In this document: positions 17,387-26,425 of the stretch, in pieces
Layout: each line of letters begins with the position of its first letter
How positions within the stretch are numbered: position 1 is the stretch's first letter
Origin: Natronomonas salsuginis
GTDB taxonomy: Archaea; Halobacteriota; Halobacteria; Halobacteriales; Haloarculaceae
Assembly (NCBI RefSeq): GCF_005239135.1
Contig: NZ_QKNX01000001.1
Coordinates: 372,001-436,000 of the forward strand
Reading direction: 5' to 3'
DNA: 64,000 nucleotides
Position numbers and translations under genes: made by a program
Notes under the pieces: generated by a model
What the model saw: the letters and a program-made list of their open reading frames with translations, nothing else
Database searches by the model: none
Told to the model about the DNA's origin: nothing

Positions 17387-18307
17387 ATGCAGGCCACTCG
17401 ACGACGAATCCTGGAGTCGCTTTCCGAGGCCCCGGTTTCGGGTCCGACGCTCGCCGACGAACTCGACGTTTCGCGCGCCGCAGTCTGGAAGCACATCGAA
17501 GCGCTTCGAGAACGGGGATTCGAGATCGACAGCCGCGAGGACGGATACGTCCTGTTGGGAACGCCGGAGTTCGGCGGTGCCAGCGTCGAATACGGCCTCG
17601 ACGCGCCGTTCGATATCGAGTACCACGATTCGATCGGGAGCACGAACGACCGAGCCAGGGAGTTGGCCGCAGCGGGCGAGTCGAACGTCGCTGTGCTCGC
17701 GGACGAGCAGATCGGCGCTCGGGGGCGGCTCGATCGCGAGTTCTCGTCACCGTCCGGGGGGATCTGGATCAGTTTCGTGTGTCGGCCGGATCTCCCGCCG
17801 GCACAGGCGCCGATCTACACGCTCGCCGCGGCCGTTGCGACGACCGAAGTCCTCCACGACGTCGGCGTCGACGCGGGCATCAAGTGGCCCAACGACGTCC
17901 TCGTCGACGGCGAAAAGCTCGTCGGGATCCTCACCGAGATGGAGGGTGAGGCCGATCGGGTCTCGTGGATCGTCGTCGGGATCGGGATCAACGCGAACGT
18001 CGATGCCGACGCCGTGCCGGACACGGCAACGACGATCCGCGAATTGATCGGCGACGTCGACCGGGCGGCACTGACGCGCGCGTTGATCGAGCGGTTCGAG
18101 GAGCTACGGAACGCGCCGGAATCCGTGTTGTCGGCCTGGCGCGACACGGCGACCACGCTCGGTCAGCGCGTTCGCGTCGAGACTCCCGGCGGGGATGTCG
18201 TCGGGGAGGCGCTCGATATCGAGTTCCCGGGCACGCTCGTCGTGGCGACAGACGACGGGGAGGAACGCGTCTCCGCGGGCGATTGCGAACACCTCCGCCC
18301 GACCTGA
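17387..18307 (+). CDS. birA: Biotin operon repressor/biotin-[acyl-CoA carboxylase] ligase
   Basis: A 306-residue bifunctional-type BirA. Residues 1-62 form a helix-turn-helix (R-R-I-L-E-S-L then V-S-R-A-A-V-W-K-H-I). Residues 75-260 are the ligase with S-T-N-D-R near 86-90, G-A-R-G-R-L-D-R near 108-115 (biotinyl-AMP loop) and I-K-W-P-N-D-V-L-V near 164-172. A short SH3-like C-terminal domain follows. It activates biotin with ATP and transfers it to the Lys of PccA. The location 89 bases after pccA and the DNA-binding domain suggest it may also regulate biotin-related genes; no operator was identified. Confidence 0.92.
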   Translation: MQATRRRILESLSEAPVSGPTLADELDVSRAAVWKHIEALRERGFEIDSREDGYVLLGTPEFGGASVEYGLDAPFDIEYHDSIGSTNDRARELAAAGESNVAVLADEQIGARGRLDREFSSPSGGIWISFVCRPDLPPAQAPIYTLAAAVATTEVLHDVGVDAGIKWPNDVLVDGEKLVGILTEMEGEADRVSWIVVGIGINANVDADAVPDTATTIRELIGDVDRAALTRALIERFEELRNAPESVLSAWRDTATTLGQRVRVETPGGDVVGEALDIEFPGTLVVATDDGEERVSAGDCEHLRPT

Positions 18308-18326
18308 GAGTTGGCTTTGTTTCGGC

Positions 18327-18830
18327 CTATTCGAGCGCTTCGGTCACCGATGGATCAGCCGTGACCGGTTGTTCGTCGGTGGCTTTCGCCGGCCGTTCGA
18401 TGGGTTCGCCGACCCGGACGGTCATGATCGGGATCGTCGCCGAACGGACGACTCGCTCGGCCACGCTCCCAAGCAGCAGGCGGTTGAGTCCGCCTCGACC
18501 GTGTGTCCCCATGACGACGAGGTCACAGCCGATCTCCTCGGCGTACGTCAGGATCTCACGGCTCGGTGGGCCGTCGACCATCGCCGTCTCGACCCGATCG
18601 GCCGTCGACCGACTCTCGGCGGCTTCGAGCGCAGCGTCCCCGTCCTCGCGGAGCATCACGCCGACGCTCTCCCACGAGGTCTCCATCGGCAGGTTCGCGA
18701 ACGACGCTGTATGGACGGCGTACACGAAGTGGACGGTCGAACCGTGAACGTCGGCGAGCTCCGAGGCGGTGTCTATCACCCGGGCCATCCCCTCCGATCC
18801 GTCAGTCGGGACGAGTATCGTATCAAACAT
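18327..18830 (-). CDS. Universal stress protein (UspA family)
   Basis: With the start at 18830 (M-F-D-T-I-L-V-P-T-D-G-S-E-G) the protein has 167 residues. The ATP-binding signature G-T-H-G-R-G-G with L-L-G-S-V-A-E-R-V-V-R lies near 121-143, in canonical form. A tail of about 20 residues after the Usp fold is Glu/Thr-rich. It is cytosolic with an unknown partner. It is convergent with birA (20 bases between stops). Confidence 0.87.
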   Translation of the reverse strand: MFDTILVPTDGSEGMARVIDTASELADVHGSTVHFVYAVHTASFANLPMETSWESVGVMLREDGDAALEAAESRSTADRVETAMVDGPPSREILTYAEEIGCDLVVMGTHGRGGLNRLLLGSVAERVVRSATIPIMTVRVGEPIERPAKATDEQPVTADPSVTEALE

Positions 18831-18907
18831 AGGTACCACACCACATGATAATATGTCTTCCGCCTACAAACCGGTTTCGACCGTTCACGCGCCGTCTATC
18901 GGTCGAT

Positions 18908-19924
18908 TTAGCCCAATATAACGTTCGTAACGTCGTCGACGCCGGCGCGTCTGACCACGGCTCGGACGGGATCACGCGCGCCACAGAGGTTGTCCGAATC
19001 CCCGTCGAGGACCTGGAGTCGGGCGTCCCGTCCGGGTTCGATGACGCCGTAGTTCAGTCCCGCGATCTCCGCGCCGGCAGCGGTCGCCATCCGCAACACC
19101 TCGGGGGCGGAGACGTCGCACAGCTTCGAGACGAACTCCATCTCGCGGAACATCGACGGGCTGTTCAACATCACGTTGTCCGTCCCGAGTCCGACGGTCG
19201 TCCGTTCGACGAGCTCCGCGACCGGCGGGACCCCCACGTCCGTGACGAGGTTCGAGCGGGGGCAGACGACGACCGGAATTTCGCTGTCCTCGATTCGCTC
19301 GAGGTGCAGCCGTTCCGCGTAGACCATGTGGACGAGGAAGTCGGGATCGAGGTCGAGCGCCGAGTTGATGTCGTAGGGGTCGCGCTCGCCGGCGTGGATG
19401 CCGAACAGCTTGTTCTGCGCTCTCGCCGCGGTCCGCTCGGCCGAGAACTCGCCGTCGCGCGCGCCGCTGGCGCCGTAGCCGTCGGCGACGTCGAGGACGT
19501 CAATCTCGTCTCGACCCATCACGATCGGATCGATGTCGAGCGTCTCGACCGCTGCAGAGAGCGCCTCGACGCCCGCCACACCGCCCTCTCGGAACTCGAT
19601 GAACGCGCCGGTTCCGCCGGCGATCATGTACTCCAGCGAGCGCCGCATCGCTTCGGCCAGTTCCTCACGCGAGGCCTCGGCAAGCAGCCGGTGTTTCAGC
19701 CCGTCCGGCGGTGCGACGAGTTCGTCGAGCGAGAGGCCGCGGCCGGCCTCCTTGGCGATTGAGTCGCCGATGTGCGTGTGCGCGTTGACGAACGCCGGAC
19801 AGATGATGGCCGACGACGCGGTTTCCGCCTCCTCGATCGCCGTGATCTCGCCGTCCTTGACGACGACCCGGCCCTCGACCGGCTCGTACTCGGGGCCGGC
19901 GAGTATCGTTCCCGAAAGCTCCAT
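18908..19924 (-). CDS. Amidohydrolase-family metal-dependent deaminase/hydrolase
   Basis: A 338-residue TIM-barrel amidohydrolase. The first metal site is N-A-H-T-H near 47-51, the later histidine is in G-I-H-A-G-E near 186, and the final Asp is in G-L-G-T-D-N near 252. A beta-sandwich formed by the two ends (residues 1-45 and 295-338) has the usual D-G-x-I-x-x-I pattern. It belongs to the ATZ/TRZ-like deaminase group (SAH/MTA deaminase, guanine deaminase relatives); the substrate cannot be assigned. It is shorter than MtaD (about 430). It is followed by the HD-hydrolase gene in the same direction, 57 bases apart. Confidence 0.78.
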   Translation of the reverse strand: MELSGTILAGPEYEPVEGRVVVKDGEITAIEEAETASSAIICPAFVNAHTHIGDSIAKEAGRGLSLDELVAPPDGLKHRLLAEASREELAEAMRRSLEYMIAGGTGAFIEFREGGVAGVEALSAAVETLDIDPIVMGRDEIDVLDVADGYGASGARDGEFSAERTAARAQNKLFGIHAGERDPYDINSALDLDPDFLVHMVYAERLHLERIEDSEIPVVVCPRSNLVTDVGVPPVAELVERTTVGLGTDNVMLNSPSMFREMEFVSKLCDVSAPEVLRMATAAGAEIAGLNYGVIEPGRDARLQVLDGDSDNLCGARDPVRAVVRRAGVDDVTNVILG

Positions 19925-19981
19925 ACGGGTCCCTGGATCCCCCCGGTTAAATCGCTTGTAGCTTTCGTCCGGCCAGGCGGC

Positions 19982-21199
19982 TCAAAACTCGTCGAGCGTC
20001 GTGTTGATCCCCTTGCGAACGTCGACGACGAGGGCGTCCAGATCCAGTCCAAGCGTCTCCTCGGCCGCCCGTCCGACCGCGTCCGTCGCCTCCTCGGGCG
20101 CGTACACGCCGAGTCGCCACTGCTCCTGTTGCACCCGCCGGAGCGCGTCCACGAGCGTCGATTGGGTGCCCAGCGTCCGGACCTCGCCGTTGACGACGAC
20201 CCGACTCGTCGACTCGCGCATCCGGGGGCGATCGGGGACGTCGATGATGACGGCGTCGGGCTCAACGCCGGCCCGCGTCGCGATCTGCCGCTCGAACTCG
20301 CCGCGCGCCTCGTGATCGGCGTCGAGGAGCTCGTCCGGAACGTCCTGAAGCTCCGCCCAAATCGCCCGCTTGTACAGCGAGCGGGTGTCGAGACGGGTCG
20401 CAAACGCCGCCGTCTCCGGACACGAGCGGAGCGCGACGCGCAACGCCGCGTCGTCCATCCTGCGGAGCGTCTCGGCGGTCGCCTCCTCGGTTTCTAGCAG
20501 CCGCTCCGTCGCCTGTCTGAGCATGGCCTTCGAGATCCGGGCGACGTGATGATTGTAGACGACCGGGTTCATCAGCGCCCGCGCGACGAGCAGCGACTCG
20601 GCCGTCTGCACGTTCCCCTCGCCGAGCACGAGCTCCCCGTCGACGAACCGGAGTTCGCGGATCAATCGCCCGGTGTCGATCGTTCCGTACGGGACGCCCG
20701 TGTGGTGGGCGTCGCGGACGAGGTAGTCCATCCGATCGACGTCCAGCTCCCCCGAGACGAGCTGGCCGAACTCACCATCGCCGGCGATGAGGTCCGCGAC
20801 CGCCCCCGGATCGATGTCGTGCAGCGCGAGCACGCGGGCGATCTCGCCCTCCTCGAGGAGGTCGTCGACCTCGTCGTGCATCCGCCCCGTCAGCCGCGCG
20901 ATGATCGACTCGATGTTGTGGCTGAACGGCGTATGGCCGACATCGTGGAGGATCGCCGCGGCCCGGAGCCGCTCCGCCTGCGCCCCCTCGATCCCCAATC
21001 CGTCGAGCGCGGCGTCCGCGAGGTGATAGACGCCGAGGGAGTGCTCGAACCGGGTGTGGTTCGCGCTCGGATACACCAGCCCGACGGTCCCGAGCTGTTT
21101 GAGCCGTCTGAGCCGCTGGACCGGAGGGGTATCCAGAAGCTCCGCTGCGACTCCCTCGACGGTGATGTGGTCGTGAACGCTGTCCTTGATCGTGACCAT
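19982..21199 (-). CDS. HD-domain phosphohydrolase (dNTPase-like)
   Basis: The open frame extends upstream, but the start at 21199 ([11 protein letters not shown]) matches the family N-terminus and gives 405 residues. The HD metal-binding set is visible: [12 protein letters not shown] near 49-60, then [11 protein letters not shown] near 92-102. The architecture (D-x-V-H-x-x-I, [10 protein letters not shown]) places it with SAMHD1/YdhJ-type proteins that hydrolyse deoxynucleoside triphosphates, although the substrate is unproven here. It is divergent from cofD, with about 110 bases between them. Confidence 0.85.
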   Translation of the reverse strand: MVTIKDSVHDHITVEGVAAELLDTPPVQRLRRLKQLGTVGLVYPSANHTRFEHSLGVYHLADAALDGLGIEGAQAERLRAAAILHDVGHTPFSHNIESIIARLTGRMHDEVDDLLEEGEIARVLALHDIDPGAVADLIAGDGEFGQLVSGELDVDRMDYLVRDAHHTGVPYGTIDTGRLIRELRFVDGELVLGEGNVQTAESLLVARALMNPVVYNHHVARISKAMLRQATERLLETEEATAETLRRMDDAALRVALRSCPETAAFATRLDTRSLYKRAIWAELQDVPDELLDADHEARGEFERQIATRAGVEPDAVIIDVPDRPRMRESTSRVVVNGEVRTLGTQSTLVDALRRVQQEQWRLGVYAPEEATDAVGRAAEETLGLDLDALVVDVRKGINTTLDEF

Positions 21200-21307
21200 C
21201 CGCGTCAAGGTTCGTCGCCATCCGTTAAAAACGGTCGCGCCGAATCCGTGGCTGTCGATCCGACCCCCGACGGTCAGATTGAAATCCGTCCACATGATAG
21301 CGGTAGT

Positions 21308-22312
21308 ATGGTAACCTTCCTCGCCGGCGGTACGGGGACGCCGAAACTCCTCCGGGGATCGAAGCCGGTCTTCGCCCCCGAGGAGACCCCCGCCGTCTGT
21401 AACACGGGCGACGACGTCGAACTGAGCGGCGTCCTCGTCTGCCCCGATATCGACACCGTGTTGTTCTCCGAAGGCGGCCTCCTCGACCACGAGACGTGGT
21501 GGGGGATCGACGGCGACACCACGGCGACGCACGCGGAGATACGCCGGCTCACCGACGCGGCCGGACTGTCAGGGGGGCCGCGATATCTCCCTCCGGAGGC
21601 CCAGACGAGCGGACGCGACATCGCCCGCTACAGGCGGTTTTCGGGCGTGGGTGAGTTCATGGAACTGGGCGACCGCGATCGGGCAATTCACGTCACGCGC
21701 ACCGGTCTGCTCGACGAGGGGAACTCCCTCACCGAGGTGACCGAGACGCTCGCGGACGCGCTGGGCCTCGAGCGCCCGGTCCTGCCGATGAGCGACGACC
21801 CCGTCGCCACGATCGTCCACACCGACGAGGGGCCGATGCACTTTCAGGAGTTCTGGGTGGATCGGCGGGCCGACCCCGATATCGAGCGCGTCGAGTTCCG
21901 AGGTGCCGAGGACGCCGAACCGACCGACGCCGCCCTGGCCGTCCTCGACGCGCCCGTCGTGATCGGTCCCTCGAACCCGGTGACGAGTCTCGGCCCGATG
22001 CTCGCCATGGACGCGTTTCGGTCGGCGCTCGAATCGACGCCCGTCGTCGCCGTCTCACCGTTCGTCGAAGATCGGGTCTTCTCCGGACCGGCTGGCGATC
22101 TGCTGGCCGCCACGGGCCACGATCCGTCGACGACCGGCGTCGCCGCGGCGTACCCCTTCGCCGACGCCTTCGTCCTCGACGACGACGACGGGACGGAGCT
22201 CGACCGGCCGGTCGTCCGAACCGACACCGAACTCGGCGACCCCGAGGACGGACTGCGCGTCTGTCGGGCCGTCCGCGAGGCCTTCGAGGCGATCGACGTG
22301 GGGGTCACCTGA
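21308..22312 (+). CDS. cofD: 2-phospho-L-lactate transferase (coenzyme F420 biosynthesis)
   Basis: The start at 21308 gives [15 protein letters not shown], the CofD N-terminal signature, and 334 residues. It transfers the phospholactyl (or phosphoenolpyruvyl-derived) group from an activated guanosine diphosphate carrier to Fo, producing F420-0 (or its dehydro form). Other family marks: V-C-N-T-G-D-D near 34-40, and G-P-S-N-P-V-T-S near 219-226. It is the first gene of a tight four-gene run (1-base overlap with the next). F420 is used by haloarchaea in redox enzymes and photolyases. Confidence 0.93.
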   Translation: MVTFLAGGTGTPKLLRGSKPVFAPEETPAVCNTGDDVELSGVLVCPDIDTVLFSEGGLLDHETWWGIDGDTTATHAEIRRLTDAAGLSGGPRYLPPEAQTSGRDIARYRRFSGVGEFMELGDRDRAIHVTRTGLLDEGNSLTEVTETLADALGLERPVLPMSDDPVATIVHTDEGPMHFQEFWVDRRADPDIERVEFRGAEDAEPTDAALAVLDAPVVIGPSNPVTSLGPMLAMDAFRSALESTPVVAVSPFVEDRVFSGPAGDLLAATGHDPSTTGVAAAYPFADAFVLDDDDGTELDRPVVRTDTELGDPEDGLRVCRAVREAFEAIDVGVT

Positions 22313-23091
22313 TGTTCGAACCGCGCGTCGCAGTCGCCTCACTATCAGGCGAATCCGACGCCGAGTGGGCGCTGACCGCCGAACCGTATGTCGGCTGTGC
22401 CTTTCTCGGCGGGCTGGCACTCGATGCCCCCACGCGCGCTGCCGCCCGAGCGCTCGCCGATCGCGAACGCACCGAGTTCCTCCCCGACTCGCCGATCCGC
22501 TTTCTCGATCGGCAGCTCTCGTCGCTGGCCGACGTCGACCTCACGCCGGCGTTCAACGTCCGGAGCGTCGATCCCGCGGCGACCGCCGAGGCCGCGGCCG
22601 TCTGTGCCGATCACGGCGCGATTCTCGAGGTGAACGCCCACTGCCGGCAGCCGGAGATGTGCGACGCGGACGCGGGCGAAACGTTGCTCAGGGACGAGGA
22701 GCGCCTCCGCGAACAGGTCGCCGCGGCGTCGGACGCTGGCGCGACGGTCAGCGCCAAGGTCCGCGCCGAGGTCCCTGGCGTCGACTTGCCCCGCCTGTCC
22801 CGAGCGCTCGTCGACTCGGGCGCGGACGCCCTGCATATCGACGCCATGGACAGCGAACCGATCGTCACCGAGGTGGTCTCGGCCGCCCCGGAGGCGTTCG
22901 TGATCGCCAACAACGGCGTCCGGGATCGGCGGAGCGCCCACGAGTATCTCGAATACGGTGCAGATGCCGTCTCCGTAGGTCGCCCCTCGGACGATCCGGC
23001 AGTCCTGAAGCGCGTCCAAGCCGCCGTCGACGGCTGGTTCGATGCGGAGGCGACCGAGCCAGCCGACCCCGGAGTGACGCCCGATGCGTGA
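22312..23091 (+). CDS. Dihydrouridine synthase-like TIM-barrel protein
   Basis: A 259-residue protein. The central N-A-H-C-R-Q-P-E-M-C block near 104-113 parallels N-x-x-C-P in tRNA-dihydrouridine synthases, and I-A-N-N-G-V-R-D near 198-205 plus S-V-G-R-P near 220-224 look like the FMN phosphate-binding end of the barrel. It is shorter than true Dus enzymes and lacks their C-terminal tRNA-binding helical domain, so the popular annotation tRNA-dihydrouridine synthase is doubtful. It overlaps cofD by one base and citG-like by 8 bases, which suggests a job in the same cofactor pathway. Confidence 0.7.
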   Translation: MFEPRVAVASLSGESDAEWALTAEPYVGCAFLGGLALDAPTRAAARALADRERTEFLPDSPIRFLDRQLSSLADVDLTPAFNVRSVDPAATAEAAAVCADHGAILEVNAHCRQPEMCDADAGETLLRDEERLREQVAAASDAGATVSAKVRAEVPGVDLPRLSRALVDSGADALHIDAMDSEPIVTEVVSAAPEAFVIANNGVRDRRSAHEYLEYGADAVSVGRPSDDPAVLKRVQAAVDGWFDAEATEPADPGVTPDA

Positions 23092-23917
23092 CCCGGCCGA
23101 GAACGCACAGCTCGCGCTGTTGCTCGAAGTGACGGGGACGCCCAAGCCTGGAAACGTCGACCGACGCCGCGACCACGAGAACCTCCGCTTCGAGCAGTTC
23201 ATGGCCGGTGCGGTCGGGGCGTTCGAGGGGCTGCGCGCGGCGGCCGACGGCGAGCCGATCGGTCGTGCCTTCGAACGGGCAGTCGAGGGGATGGCCGACC
23301 AGTCCGGCGGGAACACCCAGTTCGGCGCGCTCTTGCTCACCGTGCCGCTGGTCCGGGCGGCCGCGACGCACCGTCTCACGCCCGAAGGCGTCGCGGAAAC
23401 GGTGAGGCGGACGACCGTCGACGACGCCTGCGGGTTCTACCGGGCGTTCGAGCACGTCGATGTGGCCGTCGACGATCCGCCAGAGGACCTGGCGGCGTTG
23501 GACGTTCGACGCGGCACGGCGGCCGTCGAGACGCTCCGCAGGCGGGAGATGACGCTGTACGACGTGATGGAACGGTCCGCCGATCACGACGGCGTCGCCG
23601 CCGAGTGGCTCTCGGGATTCGAGCGGAGTTTCGAGGCCGCAACCTGGCTGCTCGAAAACAGCGGCCCCATCGACCGGCGCGTCTCGCGGACGTTCCTCCG
23701 ACTGCTCGCCGACGAGGAGGACACGTTCGTCGTCACGCGAAACGGGGCGGACGCCGCGGCGGAAGCGACCGAGCGCGCACGCGCAGTTCTCGACGGCGCG
23801 GAGGACGCCGACGCGCTCGCCGGTGAGTTCGTCGACCGCGACATCAACCCGGGGACGACGGCCGACATCGTCGCCGGGGCGCTGTTCGTCGCCCTCGAAC
23901 GCGGGTTGGTGGTGTGA
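23084..23917 (+). CDS. CitG/MdcB-like triphosphoribosyl-dephospho-CoA synthase family protein
   Basis: A 277-residue all-helical protein. K-P-G-N-V-D-R near 20-26 and Q-S-G-G-N-T-Q-F-G near 79-87 are the nucleotide-binding signatures of CitG. N-P-G-T-T-A-D near 257-263 completes the set. Haloarchaea do not carry citrate lyase or malonate decarboxylase here, so the classical product is unlikely. Homologues of CitG occur in archaeal and methylotroph gene sets for tetrahydromethanopterin or methanofuran-like cofactors, together with DUF447, which is the very next gene here. The substrate is therefore unknown. Confidence 0.8.
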   Translation: MRDPAENAQLALLLEVTGTPKPGNVDRRRDHENLRFEQFMAGAVGAFEGLRAAADGEPIGRAFERAVEGMADQSGGNTQFGALLLTVPLVRAAATHRLTPEGVAETVRRTTVDDACGFYRAFEHVDVAVDDPPEDLAALDVRRGTAAVETLRRREMTLYDVMERSADHDGVAAEWLSGFERSFEAATWLLENSGPIDRRVSRTFLRLLADEEDTFVVTRNGADAAAEATERARAVLDGAEDADALAGEFVDRDINPGTTADIVAGALFVALERGLVV

Positions 23918-23918
23918 G

Positions 23919-24494
23919 GTGACGCGCGCCGAGTGGCCGGTCGAACTCCGCGGTGTCACGGAGTCCATCGTGACCACGCTCGGCCCGAACGGCCGCTGGA
24001 ACGTCGCCGCGCTCGGTCTGTTCGCCGGTGACCCCGTGACGGCTCGGACGTGGGGGCGAACTCGGACTAGGCGGAACTTCGAGGAACGCGGCGACGGGTA
24101 CGTCCAGTTTTCGAGCGATCCCGTAGACTTCGTCGACGCAGCCTGCTCGATTCGCGAGGAGGACGAGCCGATCTTGGCGAGCGTCGACGCCTGGACGAAC
24201 GTCGAGGTCGAGGCGATCGATCGAGGGACGGAGGGCAAAACCAAGTGGGTCGAGTGGGCGCTCACGCCGACCGATGCGGTGATCGAACGCCGGACCGTCC
24301 CGACGACGAACCGTGGGTACTACGCCGTCGTCGAGGCGACCGTCGCCGCCTCGCGGCTGGACGTGCCCGATTACGATCCGGCGGAACTTCACGACCGGAT
24401 CGGGTACTTCGAGCGCGTCGTCGAGCGCTGTGGCGGCCCCCGCGAGCGCGAGGCGTTCCGAAGGTTGCGTTCGCACGTCGATCTCACGGACTGA
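23919..24494 (+). CDS. DUF447 family protein (flavin-reductase-like split barrel)
   Basis: The start is the GTG at 23919, one base after the CitG-like stop, giving 191 residues; the longer frame is only a read-through of the previous gene. DUF447 proteins have an FMN-binding split-barrel fold. The N-terminal R-G-V-T-E-S-I-V-T-T-L block and the N-R-G-Y-Y-A-V-V-E-A-T block near 126-136 fit. In methylotrophic bacteria and archaea, DUF447 and CitG-like genes cluster with C1-cofactor synthesis genes. Here it is the last gene of the cofD-led operon. Confidence 0.78.
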   Translation: MTRAEWPVELRGVTESIVTTLGPNGRWNVAALGLFAGDPVTARTWGRTRTRRNFEERGDGYVQFSSDPVDFVDAACSIREEDEPILASVDAWTNVEVEAIDRGTEGKTKWVEWALTPTDAVIERRTVPTTNRGYYAVVEATVAASRLDVPDYDPAELHDRIGYFERVVERCGGPREREAFRRLRSHVDLTD

Positions 24495-24546
24495 GTATCG
24501 TGCTACGTCTTTTCGGTCACCTCGGGGACGGATCCCCTCCCATGGT

Positions 24547-24568
24547 TTAGACGCGTCTAATCTTTAGA
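24547..24568. promoter_or_regulatory. Overlapping palindromes upstream of znuA (metal-repressor operator candidate)
   Basis: TTAGACGCGTCTAA (24547-24560) is a perfect 14-bp palindrome. It overlaps a second one, TCTAA-TCT-TTAGA (24556-24568). They lie 45-66 bases before the znuA ATG, where a haloarchaeal promoter would sit. Such sites are typical for dimeric metal-sensing repressors (DtxR/MntR or Fur/Zur type); which protein binds is not known from this window. Confidence 0.55.
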
Positions 24569-24612
24569 TGTGATACAGAAACTTAATATGTAGTCGTGTC
24601 AAATGTGTGGTC

Positions 24613-25650
24613 ATGAAAACGGAACCGACCGGATCTCGGTCGCTCTCGCGCCGGCAGTTCGCGCTCGCGAGCGCCGGCGGCCTCGCGTTCGGACTCGCCG
24701 GGTGCGTCGGAAGCGTTTCGAGTGGCAACGGTAACGACGGGTCAGACGGCGATATCACCGTCGTCGCCTCGTTTTTCACCTTCTACGACTTCGCCCGAAA
24801 GGTGGCCGACGGGACGCCCGTAACGGTCAAAAATCTCGTTCCGACCGGGCTCCACGGCCACGGGTGGGAGCCCGATCCCTCGATCACCCGCGCTATCATC
24901 GACGCGGACGCGTTCGTCAACGTCGGTCCGGGGTTTCAGCCGTGGGCCGATCGCGCGATCCAGACGGTCCGCGACGACGGGGCGGACACGCACATGATCA
25001 ACGTCCGCGAGGGAATCAACTTGCTCGATCTCGCCGACACCGTCGGTGAGGACGAGGCGGTCGAATCCGGGAAAGACCCACACTTCTGGCTCGATCCGGG
25101 GCTGGCGAAACAGTCCGTCGACAACATCGCTGACGGCCTCGCCGAGATCGCCCCGGCGCACGAGTCGGCGTTCACGGAGAACGCGGACGCAGTCAACGCG
25201 GAACTGGACGCGATTGACGCCGAGTGGGAGGCGATTTTCGGGGCCGCCGAGCGCGACGTGGTCTTTCTCGCTGCGCACAACGCCTTCGAGTACGTCGGAA
25301 AGCGCTACGAGGCGACGATCCAGCCGCTGGTGACGAACCTCGCCGCCAACGACGATGTCCGACCGGCCGACATGCGACGCGCACAGGACACGATCGAAGC
25401 ACACGACATCCGGTACATCGGCGCGGCGGTGTTCGAGCCCCGACGCCCCGCTCGGCAACTCCGCGATCAGACCGACGTCGAGGCGTACTACCCGGTGACG
25501 CCGTACGCCGGGACGACGCAAACGTGGGTCGACCGCGGCTGGGGGTACTTCGAGATCGCTCGCGAGATCAACATGCCCACGTTCGAGATCGTCCTCGACG
25601 CCGCCGAACCGGACCCCGACTTCGACGCGGAGTGGCGGAACTTCGAGTGA
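24613..25650 (+). CDS. znuA: Metal (Zn/Mn) ABC transporter substrate-binding lipoprotein
   Basis: The start at 24613 gives 345 residues with a Tat-type lipoprotein signal: S-R-R-Q-F-A near 13-18 and the lipobox L-A-G-C near 32-35. The mature domain is a cluster A-I metal-binding protein. Metal ligands are seen in G-L-H-G-H-G-W-E-P-D near 79-88, D-P-H-F-W-L-D-P near 155-162 and A-A-H-N-A-F-E-Y near 220-227. The G-H-G variant and the short linker instead of a long His-rich loop leave open Zn versus Mn. It is the first gene of znuA-znuC-znuB and is under a palindromic operator. Confidence 0.9.
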   Translation: MKTEPTGSRSLSRRQFALASAGGLAFGLAGCVGSVSSGNGNDGSDGDITVVASFFTFYDFARKVADGTPVTVKNLVPTGLHGHGWEPDPSITRAIIDADAFVNVGPGFQPWADRAIQTVRDDGADTHMINVREGINLLDLADTVGEDEAVESGKDPHFWLDPGLAKQSVDNIADGLAEIAPAHESAFTENADAVNAELDAIDAEWEAIFGAAERDVVFLAAHNAFEYVGKRYEATIQPLVTNLAANDDVRPADMRRAQDTIEAHDIRYIGAAVFEPRRPARQLRDQTDVEAYYPVTPYAGTTQTWVDRGWGYFEIAREINMPTFEIVLDAAEPDPDFDAEWRNFE

Positions 25651-25681
25651 TCACACGACACGATCCAACATCCACACCACC

Positions 25682-26425
25682 ATGACACACATCGCTCTCG
25701 AAAACGTCTCGTTCGGCTACACGGCGAGCCCCGTCATTCGGGATATCTCTCTCACCGTCGACTCGGGCGAGTACGTCGGACTCATCGGACCCAACGGCTC
25801 CGGGAAGAGTACGCTCCTCCGACTCATCTTGGGACTTCACGACCCCGACGACGGCACGGCGACCCTGTTCGGTCAGCCGGCCGGCGCGTTCGTCGACCGC
25901 GCGCGCGTCGGCTACGTCGCCCAGGATGTCACGGAGAACACCAAGCGGATGCCAATCACGGTCGCAGAAGTCGTCCTCATGGGCCGGTTTCCGCACGCCG
26001 GCTTCGGTCGAATCACGACCGAGGACCGGGAACTCGCGCGCGAGGCGCTCCGGACGGTCGGCATCGAGCATCTCGCCGATCGGCGCATCACGAAGCTCTC
26101 TGGCGGTCAGCGCCAGCGCGCCTACATCGCCCGCGCGCTCGCCGGCGAGGCGGACCTGCTCGTCCTCGACGAGCCGACCGTTGGCGTCGACGCCGAATCG
26201 GTCGACGCGTTCTTCGGACTCCTGGACGCGCTCAACGACGACGGCATGACGATCCTGCTCGTCGAGCACGACATCGGTGCCGTCCTCGAACACGCAGGTC
26301 GCGTGGTCTGTCTCAACCGAGAACTGTACTTCGACGGTCCGCCAGTCGAGTTCGCCGAGAGCGACGCCCTCGATCGGGCCTACGGGACGAACGTCCGCCG
26401 TGGTGAGGGGGTAACGATCGCGTGA
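25682..26425 (+). CDS. znuC: Metal ABC transporter ATP-binding protein
   Basis: A 247-residue ABC ATPase. Walker A G-P-N-G-S-G-K-S-T near 38-46, Q-loop A-Q-D near 80, signature L-S-G-G-Q-R-Q-R near 138-145, Walker B L-L-V-L-D-E-P near 158-164 and the H-loop V-E-H near 199 are all present. It energises uptake by ZnuB for the substrate-binding protein ZnuA. The stop overlaps the ZnuB start by 4 bases (26422-26425). Confidence 0.93.
   Translation: MTHIALENVSFGYTASPVIRDISLTVDSGEYVGLIGPNGSGKSTLLRLILGLHDPDDGTATLFGQPAGAFVDRARVGYVAQDVTENTKRMPITVAEVVLMGRFPHAGFGRITTEDRELAREALRTVGIEHLADRRITKLSGGQRQRAYIARALAGEADLLVLDEPTVGVDAESVDAFFGLLDALNDDGMTILLVEHDIGAVLEHAGRVVCLNRELYFDGPPVEFAESDALDRAYGTNVRRGEGVTIA

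Noticed and set aside
19982-21532. Extended N-terminus of the HD hydrolase to 21532
   Set aside because: The extra 111 residues lie over cofD on the opposite strand and look random; the family start is at 21199.
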